Shown here in pieces: positions 55,675 to 64,000 of a DNA stretch of 64,000 bases (within the stretch, counting starts at the first letter, position 1; every line of letters begins with the position of its first letter). This DNA is from Candidatus Bathyarchaeota archaeon. GTDB lineage: Archaea > Thermoproteota > Bathyarchaeia > Bathyarchaeales > Bathycorpusculaceae. The stretch is taken from assembly GCA_026014545.1 (NCBI GenBank), contig JAOZIH010000002.1, positions 1 to 64,000 of the forward strand, read 5' to 3'. The notes under the pieces are model-generated. The model saw only the letters and a list, made by a program, of their open reading frames with translations. It made no database searches and was not told where the DNA came from. The translations under genes and the position numbers were made by a program.

Positions 55675-56628
55675 TTAGTCAGGCAACTCTAAGCCCAATT
55701 GCTTCTTTAAAGTCTTGTAGCGGTTTCGCACAGTAACCTCAGTCACGCCAGCAGCTTCCGCAATATCCTTCTGCGTCTTTTTCTCATTATTCTGCAAACA
55801 AGCAATGTAAAGCGCTGCAGCAGCCAGCCCCATCGGATCTTTACCAGCCGCAGCACGCTTCCTTCTTGCCTCTCGCAGAATCTGTATAGCCAAACCTTGA
55901 GTTTTACCTGAAATCCCAGTCCGCTCCGCAATCTTTGAAACATAAGTCAGCGGATCAGCAATCGGCATATGCACCTCAAGCTCACGCAGCAAAAGCCTGT
56001 AACAGCGCGCAACATCCTTCTTATCCACAAGACTTGCCTCAGCAATCTCGCGAAGCGTTCGCGGTGTTCCACTACCACGGCAAGCTGCATACAGAGCCGC
56101 AGCCGCAATCGCAGCAATCGATCTACCGCGAACAAGCCCTTTATCCAAAGCTTTACGGTAGATTACAGCGGCTTTCTCCTTAATTGGTGGTGGAATGTAA
56201 ACTTTATCAGAAAGACGATCCAACTCCGCCATAGCTTGAGCGAGATTTCTATCGATGGAAGAATGAACGCGAGATCGAATTTGCCATTTCCTCAAACGCC
56301 ACATTTGAAGCCTTGTGGATAGAGGAAGCTTCCTGCCGAATGCGTCGCGATCAAGCTGGCTTATAGCAGTGGATAAACCCTTGTCGTGCACAGAGTACGA
56401 TGTCGGAACTCCAACACGGCTTCTTGATGCTTTCTCTTCCTGAGTGAAAGCTCGCCATTCGGGTCCTTTATCCATCATCTGCTCGTATAAAACGAGACCA
56501 CAATCTCCGCAGACAGTCTCTCCTGTATCATAATCGTGGATGAGATTGCCGCTTCCGCATTCTGGGCATTTGTCAACCAAGCGCTGTTGCGTTCTAGCTT
56601 CTTTTTTGCTCAATTTCCTATACTCCAT
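55675..56628 (-). CDS. tfb: Transcription initiation factor B (TFB)
   Basis: A 317-residue TFB with the N-terminal zinc ribbon CPECGSGNLIHDYDTGETVCGDCG (two CxxC pairs, residues 18-41), the B-finger/linker region GPEWRAFTQEEKASRSRVG, and two cyclin repeats that begin near residues 125 (LAQAMAELDRLSDKV) and 220 (LTYVSKIAERTGISG). It ends with a helix-turn-helix-like KTQKDIAEAAGVTEVTVRNRYKTLKK that reads the BRE. It recruits RNA polymerase to TATA-bound TBP. Full-length and unremarkable. Confidence 0.96.
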   Translation of the reverse strand: MEYRKLSKKEARTQQRLVDKCPECGSGNLIHDYDTGETVCGDCGLVLYEQMMDKGPEWRAFTQEEKASRSRVGVPTSYSVHDKGLSTAISQLDRDAFGRKLPLSTRLQMWRLRKWQIRSRVHSSIDRNLAQAMAELDRLSDKVYIPPPIKEKAAVIYRKALDKGLVRGRSIAAIAAAALYAACRGSGTPRTLREIAEASLVDKKDVARCYRLLLRELEVHMPIADPLTYVSKIAERTGISGKTQGLAIQILREARRKRAAAGKDPMGLAAAALYIACLQNNEKKTQKDIAEAAGVTEVTVRNRYKTLKKQLGLELPD

Positions 56629-56894
56629 TCAGCATATTTTGCGTAGAACCGTCACCATATCCCTTTCGAGCTGAGAAAACAGCACATTCGGTTCGCGCAG
56701 TCTATGCAGATGAACAGATTTAATATATAAGCTTTACGGTTTAAATAAAGAGATTCAGCAAACAATCTATGAATACTTATCCACGCTACTTACACCCCTA
56801 ACAGCATCAAAAAATTATGCGATAGTAGAGTCTTGAGAAGAGGAAAACTTTAAGCAATTGATTTAAAAATTAGCTTTAACACTTAGGAACACGA

Positions 56895-56967
56895 AGCCCG
56901 GTGGTGTAGTGGCCAAGCATAGCGGGCTTTGGACCCGCCGACGAGAGTTCGAATCTCTCCCGGGCTA
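56895..56967 (+). tRNA. tRNA-Gln (anticodon TTG)
   Basis: A 73-base cloverleaf: acceptor AGCCCGG/CCGGGCT, D-arm GTGTAGTGGCCAAGCAT, anticodon stem-loop GCGGGCTTTGGACCCGC with TTG, and T-arm GAGAGTTCGAATCTCTC. Discriminator A, with CCA encoded directly after (56968-56970). Confidence 0.95.
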
Positions 56968-57043
56968 CCATGAGCTCTTCTTAAGGGTTTAATATGCAAG
57001 CTGTAATAATTCTATCCCTACAAATTAGATAGGAAAGATCGTT

Positions 57044-57643
57044 ATGAAAGTATGTGGGCTTGTCGGTAGTTCAAAGAAAAATGGGAACGTGGATTTGCTT
57101 GTCTCTCAAGTATTGGAAGGCGCGAGCAGAGAAGGAGCAGAAAAACATAAAATCCACCTTAACGATTTGCACATTAAGCCATGCCAGAGTTGCGGCGTCG
57201 ACCCCTATCCAAAATACTGCTTATTTGATGGCGACATGAAAGTTATCTATGACGCGCTAGAATCTTGCGATGTGGTTGTTCTTGGTTCTCCCGTATACTT
57301 TGACACCGTTAGTGCACAAACCAAACTTGTGATAGACCGCGTCAACTGCCTAATGCCCTACATTAAAAGACCCGATGGAAGCTTTGACTTTGAAAGAAGA
57401 ATAAAGAAGCGGAAAAAAGGAGTTTTCATTGCGGTCACAGGCGTAGACCAGGAATTCAACACAATTTTGACCACGGTCAAAGGTTTCTTTAACTGGGCTA
57501 ATATCGAGTTGGCCGAGACAATTCTATACACTCATGATGATAATGAAGTCGGCGGTGTGAAAGATAATAAGGAAAGAATGAACTACGCTTTTGGCGTTGG
57601 AATTCGAATTGCAAAGAATTTTTTGCATACTCAGACTATATAA
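57044..57643 (+). CDS. Flavodoxin-fold NAD(P)H-dependent oxidoreductase (iron-sulfur flavoprotein-like)
   Basis: A 199-residue flavodoxin-like protein: VCGLVGSSKKNGNVDLLVSQVL at the FMN phosphate loop, then PCQSCGVDPYPKYC near residue 45, YDALESCDVVVLGSPVYFDTVSAQTKLVIDRVN near 67-99, and a late VTGVDQEFNTI. The compact cysteine set near residue 45 resembles, but does not exactly match, the CxxCxxCx(4-7)C cluster motif of archaeal iron-sulfur flavoproteins, so a 4Fe-4S site is possible rather than certain. It stands alone after tRNA-Gln. Physiological partner unknown. Confidence 0.78.
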   Translation: MKVCGLVGSSKKNGNVDLLVSQVLEGASREGAEKHKIHLNDLHIKPCQSCGVDPYPKYCLFDGDMKVIYDALESCDVVVLGSPVYFDTVSAQTKLVIDRVNCLMPYIKRPDGSFDFERRIKKRKKGVFIAVTGVDQEFNTILTTVKGFFNWANIELAETILYTHDDNEVGGVKDNKERMNYAFGVGIRIAKNFLHTQTI

Positions 57644-58043
57644 GGTTAAGATTGGAGGTCTTTCGAAAATTGTGAACACCAGTAGATTAGTCTCTTGTTT
57701 TATACCAATTTGCGAACATTTCCCAGAAAGAATCTGGACTCGTATTAAAGCTGATGTTTTAAACTGATACTTGAACCTATCCTATTTTACCAGAATCGCC
57801 TACTGTATAGCAAAAAATTGCGAATATGCGTTTACATCTTGGATTGTTTTGATTTTGGTGGGTTAAGCGTCTCGTTGTGTTCGATTGTGTGTTGCATTAG
57901 TGAGGGCATGATTTTGTTATAGTATATGAGGCGTTACAAAAAAGACTACTTACAACGCGGTTCCAACTTGGTGCAAGGCGATAATCGAAAATTGGATGTC
58001 ACCAAACCATTATTAAACGCTTGAGCCTATAATGTAGAGTGGG
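57644..58043. other. 400-base intergenic stretch without a supported gene
   Basis: No long frame, tRNA or clear hairpin is visible. Part of it (about 57845-57935) has a base composition unlike its surroundings, with TTGTTTTGATTTTGGTGGG and GTTGTGTTCGATTGTGTGTTGC, and the minus strand gives short peptide scraps that could be decayed coding sequence, but I could not name a source. Confidence 0.4.
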
Positions 58044-58571
58044 GTGTGTCCCAGATTGAAAGCCTATATCGGTCTAACATGTAAGGCCGGAGGCTTCAAT
58101 GAAGTCTTGAAAAAGCTTCTACACCAGCACCTTATTGACCCGCGAGATATATTCCTACTTTTCGGCCCTGTCGATATTCTAATACGGTTCGCCAACATCC
58201 ATAGCTTAGAGGAGTTCATTGAGAAGTATTTTAACCCTGTGCGGTTGATTGGCGCCGAAGAAAGCTTGATTACTAAGACTTTGAGTTTTATCGTTGTAAA
58301 TGAGGGGCCTTCGCTTGCTGAAAGCCCATTTGCGTTTGTATTCCTAAACGTGCAACCTAAAAATTTGGATAGCGTACACAGAACGCTGCTTAGTTTCCCC
58401 GAAGTGCTTTCGGCGGATACCGTATTCGGTCCTTATGATATTATATGCTCAGTTAAAGCAGCTGACCAAATGGATCTTTTGTGTACCGTAACTAAAATTC
58501 AAGAAATTCCAGGCGTGGAAAACTCGGTTACCTCCATAGTGTCGCCGATACCGATTTTCCCTGAGTGGTAG
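58044..58571 (+). CDS. Tandem RAM-domain protein (Lrp/AsnC effector domains without HTH)
   Basis: A 175-residue protein from GTG 58044 with two AsnC/Lrp-type ligand-binding (RAM) domains and no DNA-binding domain. The first runs over KAYIGLTCKAGGFNEVLKKLL and VDILIRFANIHSLEEFIEKYF; the second over FAFVFLNVQPKNLDSVHRTLL, VLSADTVFGPYDIICSVKAAD and IPGVENSVTSIVS. Each has the beta-alpha-beta-beta-alpha-beta pattern. Such proteins may modulate Lrp regulators or sense amino acids. The second domain is the better match. It stands alone. Confidence 0.7.
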   Translation: MCPRLKAYIGLTCKAGGFNEVLKKLLHQHLIDPRDIFLLFGPVDILIRFANIHSLEEFIEKYFNPVRLIGAEESLITKTLSFIVVNEGPSLAESPFAFVFLNVQPKNLDSVHRTLLSFPEVLSADTVFGPYDIICSVKAADQMDLLCTVTKIQEIPGVENSVTSIVSPIPIFPEW

Positions 58572-58732
58572 CGTAGCTGAGAGATAAGCGCTGGCTAACA
58601 TGCTTTCTTTTTCTATTCGAGGCTGATGCTTTTGTTAAGTCTTGTTTTAAAAAGCGGCGAAGATAAGCGAATATTCATTAAAGGCTTGGCATCCATAAAC
58701 CTTTAGAAAGCAGTTACAAAATGAATTTTACA

Positions 58733-58990
58733 CTAAACCTTAATCGAGCTACCGCATTTCTTGCATCTAACGGTTTTCTCAGCCACATTTTTCAATTTGT
58801 ACGGTGTATAAAGTCCACAGTCCGCGCATTTGGCAAATCTCAGCTCATTTAGCGCCTTCTCCCGCATAACGTCATGCAACGCAGTAAAGATGCTAATACG
58901 CTGATACTCCTTGGAGCCCACTCTAATCCCTTTGCTTACGACAGACTCAGCGGTTAATAAAAGCGAAATTTCAAGCTGCAATATATTCAA
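58733..58990 (-). CDS. Conserved small zinc-ribbon protein
   Basis: An 85-residue protein with a helical N-terminal half (EISLLLTAESVVSKGIR and FTALHDVMREKALNELR) and a C-terminal zinc ribbon made by CADC (near residue 55) and CKKC (near residue 77). The pattern is like archaeal single-ribbon proteins often found near translation genes, but I cannot name it. No close neighbour on the same strand. Confidence 0.6.
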   Translation of the reverse strand: MNILQLEISLLLTAESVVSKGIRVGSKEYQRISIFTALHDVMREKALNELRFAKCADCGLYTPYKLKNVAEKTVRCKKCGSSIKV

Positions 58991-59057
58991 AAAACCAGAA
59001 TATAACCCAAACGAAATAACTATTTTTATTTGCCTAATTGTTGAATAGCAAAAGGAT

Positions 59058-59174
59058 ATGATAGAAATGAACTGGACAGGACTATTCGCTCTTGGATTTT
59101 ATGGATTAGTAGCAATAATGATAACCGTGGTAATCTCAAGCATCTTGTGGGCTAGGTACAATCGATATCGATGA
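59058..59174 (+). CDS. 38-residue single-span membrane peptide (candidate)
   Basis: ATG 59058 opens a frame encoding one membrane helix (TGLFALGFYGLVAIMITVV then ISSILW) flanked by MIEMNW and the basic end ARYNRYR. Clean helix boundaries and an AAAGGA-like stretch just before the start make a real gene plausible. It is too short for confident family assignment. Confidence 0.42.
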   Translation: MIEMNWTGLFALGFYGLVAIMITVVISSILWARYNRYR

Positions 59175-59275
59175 AAAATAAGTCAACAAGATAGCTTAGT
59201 AACAAAATTTTCTATTAGCTTAGCGCTTGAAAATATAAAATGTAGAAAATATGGATGCTTCTGCCGTTTTCTCTT

Positions 59276-61288
59276 TTATCTGCGTCTTTGGATTAACAGG
59301 AAAGCAACCACTACCACAATGACAACGCCGACAATTGTGAATGTGATAGTTAACCATGTCATGTCGCCGACGCCTTGAATCATCAAAAGCTCCGGAGTGC
59401 ACATTGCAGTGCCGCCTGCGGTTACGGTGACATCCGCAGTTACTGGTTCATATCCTTCTTTGCTTACTTCAATGACGTAGACTCCTGCGGTAATATCCTT
59501 GAATGAAACATAACCTTGCAAGTCTGTAATACCATTCAGCGGGCTTGCGTCACTCGGATGTGATATTGAAGTGACATTTGCTTCGCTTACAGGATTCCCA
59601 TCTGCGTCTTTGACGAATACGTCAAGAGTTCCTGTGCGGATGGTAGGCACCACCTTAACTTGGATGCTGGCGTTGCCTGTTGTATATCCAGTTTTAGAGG
59701 CATTTATCGAAATCGTGCATACTGTATCCTTTGTAACTTTAGGCGCAGTGAACACACAGACGTAATATCCATCTTTTTCGTCAGAGACAGCAGAAAAGCT
59801 TCCGCCCTTATCTGAAGCAAGCTTAACCGTAGCACCAGATGCCGGTGCAAGACCACTATAAGAAACATAAATCCGCAAAGTTGCTTGTGCACTGGAGTTG
59901 ACGGGGTTCGGCTCCGCTGTAGCGGAAATAGTTAAAGTATACTTGTCGATAAGGCTGACGGTCATTGAGGCTTGCCCCGCAGTATAACCTGCAGACTGCG
60001 CAGTAATCGCGGTTGACCCAGCAGCATACATGGAGCTGAATTTGGCAACAGCAAAAGTTTCGCCAAAAGGAATCATCATTTCCTGATCCACATCGCCTAT
60101 TTCTGTTTTAGAAGAGAAGAGACTAACTTTAATGGCGCCAACAGGATCCTTCGCTGGGTTCCCAGAAGAATCCTGAAGCTGAACTATAACAGCCTCGTAA
60201 GATTGACCGTCCGCAGGTAAGCTGGAGGGCGCGCAGAACACAGCAAGTTTTGTCGGGATATACCCCACAGTAGTTATTGAAGCCTGACTAGTTGTGTATC
60301 CAGGCGCTGCTGCTGTGACAGTCGTTGAACCTGGACGGTATGTTGAATACAACTTTGCCATAGCATAGGTGGAACCCGCACTTATAATCACAGATGAATC
60401 CACTGTCCCTATGTCCATATCCGATGAGGATAAGCTAATTAATTGACTGGAAGTAGCAACTGCCAATTTGCCGCTCGCATCTTGCAACTGAACCGCAATC
60501 ATGTTATAGCCAACTCCATCAGCAGGCACTTTTAATGGGGCAACATAAACCTTCAATTTTACAGCCTCTGTACTGTTCAACTCTGTCTTGATAGTCGCTT
60601 GCCCTGAGGAATAGCCTGATGCAATTGCGGTAATTGTTGTTGAACCAGTATTATTTGCGAAGAAATTAGCCGTAGCGTAGGTGCTTCCAGCCCTTATAGT
60701 AACAGTCGAGGCAACGGTGCCTACGGTAGTATTTGATGAGGCTAAAGTTACAACTAAATCGCCTAGAGGTGCTCGTGCAGGCATACCTGACGCATCTTGA
60801 AGTTGAACCACTATTGCCTCGTAACTGCGACCATCAGCGGGAAGAACAGGCGGGAACCCGTAGACTGCGAGCTTAGAAGGGACAGGCCCAACAGTGGTGA
60901 TAGACGCTTGTACAGTTGCAAATCCAGGTGCTGTCGCAGTTATTGTTGTAGTGCCAGGTGTATAGGTTGAGTAAAATTTGGCTTTCGCGTAAGTTTCGCC
61001 CTTCTGTATAGTGATTGTTGAGTCAACGGAGCCAATGTCGGTCTGCGATGAGGATAAATATATGGTGATGCTTTCAGTCGCTCGTGCAGGATTATTTTTT
61101 GAATCTTGAAGTTGCACATAAATCACTTCATAAGGCCTATTATCCGCGGGTACCTTCGTCGGTGCTACATAGATCTTCAGCTTTGAGGGCTCAGTTGACT
61201 GCGCATTAACATCAAAATTAACCACTGCTTGAACAGTAAATAGCATAACAAGGAATATTAAAAGTGCATGAATTACGCGCTTGGACAT
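59276..61288 (-). CDS. Surface protein with four invasin-like Ig repeats, PEGA-like domain and C-terminal anchor
   Basis: A 670-residue protein with an N-terminal signal (HALLIFLVMLFTVQAVVNF). Four Ig repeats of about 103 residues follow, each with KLxxYxxPxxxPADxxxYExIxVQLQD near the start and GSTxITAxAxGYxxxQASI at the end, like bacterial Ig group 1/invasin domains. Repeats one and three are closer to each other than to two and four. Next come an Ig-like domain, a carboxypeptidase-regulatory/PEGA-type domain (GTLDVFVKDADGNPVSEANV), and a membrane helix ending QRRR. It stands alone on the minus strand and may act in adhesion or surface structure. Confidence 0.8.
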   Translation of the reverse strand: MSKRVIHALLIFLVMLFTVQAVVNFDVNAQSTEPSKLKIYVAPTKVPADNRPYEVIYVQLQDSKNNPARATESITIYLSSSQTDIGSVDSTITIQKGETYAKAKFYSTYTPGTTTITATAPGFATVQASITTVGPVPSKLAVYGFPPVLPADGRSYEAIVVQLQDASGMPARAPLGDLVVTLASSNTTVGTVASTVTIRAGSTYATANFFANNTGSTTITAIASGYSSGQATIKTELNSTEAVKLKVYVAPLKVPADGVGYNMIAVQLQDASGKLAVATSSQLISLSSSDMDIGTVDSSVIISAGSTYAMAKLYSTYRPGSTTVTAAAPGYTTSQASITTVGYIPTKLAVFCAPSSLPADGQSYEAVIVQLQDSSGNPAKDPVGAIKVSLFSSKTEIGDVDQEMMIPFGETFAVAKFSSMYAAGSTAITAQSAGYTAGQASMTVSLIDKYTLTISATAEPNPVNSSAQATLRIYVSYSGLAPASGATVKLASDKGGSFSAVSDEKDGYYVCVFTAPKVTKDTVCTISINASKTGYTTGNASIQVKVVPTIRTGTLDVFVKDADGNPVSEANVTSISHPSDASPLNGITDLQGYVSFKDITAGVYVIEVSKEGYEPVTADVTVTAGGTAMCTPELLMIQGVGDMTWLTITFTIVGVVIVVVVAFLLIQRRR

Positions 61289-61450
61289 TTTTAAATCCCT
61301 TTTTGAACAAAAGTTTCGGTTCCGAGCTTATATTAACATTATGAACCTATAATTCACATTAATTTTCAGCGTTTTCCAGTAAAGTTATTACACATTTAAG
61401 CGCCCTATTATCGGAATCCTTTTAGCTCAAAAAAAGGTAAAGTAGATGTC

Positions 61451-61882
61451 ATGTCGTCAGTTAAGCGCATGATTGTAGAGTGGCATGGCAACTACCGCTT
61501 AGAAGCTAAAAACGAGAGAGGCTTAGCGGTGAAGTTTGACGCGCCAAAAGCGTATGGCGGCGAAGAAACGGCGCTTTCGCCCATGGAAAATGTACTCGCA
61601 AGCTTGGCGGCATGCAGCAGCTTCCATGTTTTAACCATATTGCGAAAGAAGAGGCAGAAGGTGACTGGCTACTCAGTGGAGGCCACGGCGGAAAGAAGAG
61701 AAGACACCCCGCCTAGAGTTTTTACACGCATTCACCTAAAATATAAGGTAAAAGGTGAAAACATCAACCCGCAAGCAGTGGAAACAGCCATCAAACTCTC
61801 GGAGGAGAAGTACTGCTCTGTAGGCGGCATGCTGAAGAAGGCAGTTGAAATCACCTCATCCTTCGAAATAACAAACGAGTAA
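61451..61882 (+). CDS. OsmC/Ohr family protein
   Basis: A 143-residue OsmC-fold protein: VEWHGNYRLEAKNERGLAVKFDAPKAYGG, then the active-site region LSPMENVLASLAACSSFHVLTILRKK with the first Cys, and LSEEKYCSVGGMLKK with the second. The two Cys spaced about 60 residues apart define organic hydroperoxide reductases of this family. The ATG at 61451 fits the usual start. It converges with nothing close and likely guards against peroxides. Confidence 0.87.
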   Translation: MSSVKRMIVEWHGNYRLEAKNERGLAVKFDAPKAYGGEETALSPMENVLASLAACSSFHVLTILRKKRQKVTGYSVEATAERREDTPPRVFTRIHLKYKVKGENINPQAVETAIKLSEEKYCSVGGMLKKAVEITSSFEITNE

Positions 61883-61888
61883 ACTGGT

Positions 61889-62184
61889 CACGCGAGAGCT
61901 ATATTTAATCAAGAAAACTAAAAGGTTGATATAAGCCTTTTAAAAGCTTTTATAAAACATCGTTTTCAGCAGAGAGAATACAATATATCACTTTAAATGT
62001 TTTAGAGCCCACCGCGCAGATGCATGCATGCTCAAGCTTTCAGAAAAAATTTTGAAACCGAACGTGCTATAGATCACATGAAAACAATGTTTAATCATAT
62101 TTTTAGCTCGAATCAAATTTGGGTAAAAGAGGAAAACCGTGATCTATACACAAACTATGTAAAGGATTAAGCGAAATTATATAG
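61889..62184. other. Intergenic stretch with a long-range inverted repeat
   Basis: No gene is visible between the OsmC gene and the polyferredoxin gene. The stretch holds TATAGATCAC at 62068-62077 and its complement GTGATCTATA at 62139-62148, a 10-base inverted repeat with a 61-base loop, plus an ATGCATGC run near 62020. Confidence 0.45.
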
Positions 62185-62202
62185 ATGCTGGTGAGGGAAC
62201 GT

Positions 62203-63795
62203 ATGAAACAGCAGCTTGTTTTCTGCGTTACTCTCACAATAATGCTATGCTTGTATTTTATTAGCATAAGCGATTTTTCCGTTGCAATGGGCTGCTATGG
62301 TCCGCACATAACCGCAGAAATAAGCGCGACTGAAGCATACATAAATGAGAACGTAACTGTAACAGGGAAAATTTGCCCTGCAGAACCAAACGCAACCGTA
62401 AGAGTAACCTTCACCAGACCAGATTACACATGGATAGACCACTACGTCACTGCTGACCCAGAGACGGGCGAATTCACAGTTACCCAAACACTCGACATGG
62501 TTGGATACTGGAACATATTCCCAATCTACGGGCACCTATGCGACCGATTATATGTAAACGTAACTGACCCCGCGGATCCACTGGCGCCGTTGCCAATGCC
62601 CACATTGCCGCCGTACAGGCCTAACGTGCCGCTCGTGACAGCAACCGCCATCTCAATAAGCATTGGCGTAGTAGCGGTGACTACTGGAAGAAAAAACAAA
62701 ACGAGAAACGTAAGCTCCCTGAGGTTGTTTGTCCAAATAGGCATGGTCTTCCTTATATTCTTCGGCATGTTCATCGACCACCGAATCATACCCGTGCCTG
62801 CTGAGCAGATTACACCCCATGAATTCCTTGTTGTTACAAACGTTTTTGGCGTGTCAATGCCCGATGGATTTCCCGTGCCATTCTTCGGATGCTATTATCC
62901 TTGCGGCAAAACGGTGACTTGCGCACTCTGGGAACTTCAAACATACCTCTACCCATTCTGGGATACTGGACGCGGGTGGGGAGTAGAATACGTGTCTCAT
63001 GGCATAATGAGGCTATCCGTTGTCCTAGGCGCATTATTCGTATTGTCGCTGCTTCTCGGAAAATTCTTCTGCGGCTGGATTTGCCCCTTCGGCTTATACA
63101 TGGATCTGCTTTCGCGATTCAGAAAAGCACTAAGGATAGAGCATCGAAACTTTTCAGACCGTTTCAACGAGAAGTTCCATCAACTAGGCTACGTTATTTT
63201 GGCGCTCATCATAATCCTAAGCGTTCTCTTCGGTTCACAAGCCATATTCGGCACTCAATTGGTGCCTGGAACAGAAAAGGGCGGATTCATTTACACTTAC
63301 TTTTCAGCACCCTTCTGCCAAGTCTGCCCCATGAAGCCACTATGCGTCATGCTTCAAGCTTCTGTTGGTCTTATGCGGCCAGAGTGGCTCACTGAAAACA
63401 CTACAGGCGAATTCTACCAACTAGGCCTCTATCTGACCTCGATAAATCTATTTGTTCTTGGTCTAGTTACAGTAGCCGCCTTCTTTTATAGACGCGTCTG
63501 GTGTAGAATCTGCCCTCTCGGCGCCTTAATCGCCTTGTTCAGTCGTTTTCCACCATTCAAACGCTTTTCAGGCGTCAGATTAGAAAAGGAGGAGCAAAAA
63601 TGCACCAAATGCGGTATCTGCAAGCGCGTCTGCCCCACGCAGGTGACGGATGTTTATGAAAAGAAAAGCGGTGATGTGACTAGCTCCAACTGTATACTGT
63701 GTTTGCGCTGCGTTGAAATGTGTCCGTATGAAGATACTTTGAAGGCGAAGTTTCTCGGAAAAACAGTATTTAAATCACGCAACTGGCTAGAATAA
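62203..63795 (+). CDS. NapH/NosR-like membrane polyferredoxin with Ig-like N-terminal domain
   Basis: From ATG 62203 (530 residues) the protein has a signal/membrane segment, an outer Ig-like domain (ITAEISATEAYINENVTVTG ... YVNVTDP), then about five membrane helices with the motifs CGWICPFGLYMD and CRICPLGAL, and a C-terminal two-cluster ferredoxin (CTKCGICKRVCPTQV and CILCLRCVEMCPYEDTL). This is the NapH/NosR/CcoG group, which moves electrons across the membrane or protects metal sites. An ATG at 62185 is also in frame. The next gene is NosD-like, and nosZ clusters join these two families, but no nosZ is seen here. Confidence 0.83.
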   Translation: MKQQLVFCVTLTIMLCLYFISISDFSVAMGCYGPHITAEISATEAYINENVTVTGKICPAEPNATVRVTFTRPDYTWIDHYVTADPETGEFTVTQTLDMVGYWNIFPIYGHLCDRLYVNVTDPADPLAPLPMPTLPPYRPNVPLVTATAISISIGVVAVTTGRKNKTRNVSSLRLFVQIGMVFLIFFGMFIDHRIIPVPAEQITPHEFLVVTNVFGVSMPDGFPVPFFGCYYPCGKTVTCALWELQTYLYPFWDTGRGWGVEYVSHGIMRLSVVLGALFVLSLLLGKFFCGWICPFGLYMDLLSRFRKALRIEHRNFSDRFNEKFHQLGYVILALIIILSVLFGSQAIFGTQLVPGTEKGGFIYTYFSAPFCQVCPMKPLCVMLQASVGLMRPEWLTENTTGEFYQLGLYLTSINLFVLGLVTVAAFFYRRVWCRICPLGALIALFSRFPPFKRFSGVRLEKEEQKCTKCGICKRVCPTQVTDVYEKKSGDVTSSNCILCLRCVEMCPYEDTLKAKFLGKTVFKSRNWLE

Positions 63796-63817
63796 CAAAG
63801 TGGAAGATGAACGGAAA

Positions 63818-64000
63818 ATGAAACAAATCATGGCCGTTGCCGTTATACTGTTGCTCCTAACAGCAGCGCTTTCATCAAGTTTGGCACGCTCGTCAATACC
63901 AATCTTACCGGTGATTCGCATATTACCAGATGGCAATATTGACCCACCAAACGTGCCGATTCAACGCAGCGGCGACTTGTATATGTTTACTGATAATATT
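63818..64000 (+). CDS. NosD-like secreted protein, N-terminal part only
   Basis: The frame starts at ATG 63818 with a signal peptide (MKQIMAVAVILLLLTAALSS) and reaches DGNIDPPNVPIQRSGDLY, which matches the start of the NosD-PQQ protein at 6219 (DGSIDPSTVPIQRSG). It is cut by the end of the window at about residue 61. It begins 23 bases after the polyferredoxin stop, so they are likely one operon. Confidence 0.7.
   Translation, partial: MKQIMAVAVILLLLTAALSSSLARSSIPILPVIRILPDGNIDPPNVPIQRSGDLYMFTDNI

Noticed and set aside
57845-57990. Possible transposase remnant in the 57.6-58.0 kb gap
   Set aside because: Only short scraps of translated similarity are suggested; no motif, terminal repeat or target duplication could be identified.

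Overview
The window comes from an archaeon, most likely a Thermoproteota lineage close to Bathyarchaeia; the lineage is inferred from gene content, not tested. Archaeal markers are transcription factor B, a SUI1/eIF1-type initiation factor, the RNase P protein Rpp21, a probable Pcc1 (KEOPS) subunit, an archaeal HMG-CoA synthase with its DUF35 partner, ferredoxin-dependent 2-oxoacid oxidoreductases, an archaeosortase-family membrane protease and many large NosD, PQQ-propeller and Ig-repeat surface proteins. Three tRNAs are visible: Leu(GAG), Asn(GTT) and Gln(TTG). No rRNA or CRISPR array was seen.

Layout. 0.2-4.7 kb: DUF72 protein, RNA-processing pair (YhbY-like, Rpp21), and glycan genes (flippase-like protein, GT2 glycosyltransferase, sugar-nucleotide epimerase). 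4.9-10.1 kb: overlapping operon of NosD and NosD-PQQ surface proteins. 10.4-17.5 kb: S-layer-like protein with an alanine heptad stalk, a tandem pair of unknown paralogues with ribbon-helix-helix-like N-termini, a metallo-beta-lactamase hydrolase, a 15-repeat PQQ propeller that probably starts at ATT, and a 57-residue RING-like zinc protein. 18.2-24.3 kb: sulfur amino acid locus, with metY-metX-metW facing an XRE-CBS regulator followed by cysK and cysE. A TATAAC-N3-GTTATA palindrome occurs in both control regions and is the probable operator of this regulon. 24.4-35.1 kb: surface-protein locus with archaeosortase, a PGF-pre-PGF-like protein, two GT-C membrane glycosyltransferases, a second flippase-like protein, and two paralogous secreted proteins with matching IPE/transmembrane/RKRPK tails and matching promoters. 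35.3-38.7 kb: Lrp regulator, GMP synthase, and a tnpA-less TnpB element inserted at the guaA stop codon. 39-47.2 kb: pyruvate:ferredoxin oxidoreductase (porGDAB), a B12-type radical SAM protein, tRNA-Asn, a 46-residue Cys-rich protein and a two-subunit 2-oxoacid oxidoreductase. 47.3-55 kb: stand-alone LigD phosphoesterase, OB-fold protein, Yip1-like membrane protein, a DUF35-HMG-CoA synthase fusion coupled to a thiolase homologue lacking its catalytic residues, and pncB. 55-64 kb: SUI1 factor, TFB, tRNA-Gln, flavoprotein, a protein of two RAM-like domains, an Ig-repeat surface protein, OsmC, and a NapH/NosR-like polyferredoxin followed by a NosD-like gene cut by the window edge.

Together the genes describe an anaerobic, acetyl-CoA-centred archaeon with heavy investment in a glycosylated, sorted cell surface. 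The strongest leads are the archaeosortase locus with its two candidate substrates, the sulfur regulon operator, the catalytically degenerate thiolase beside an intact HMG-CoA synthase, and the TnpB whose RuvC-II glutamate appears to have moved.
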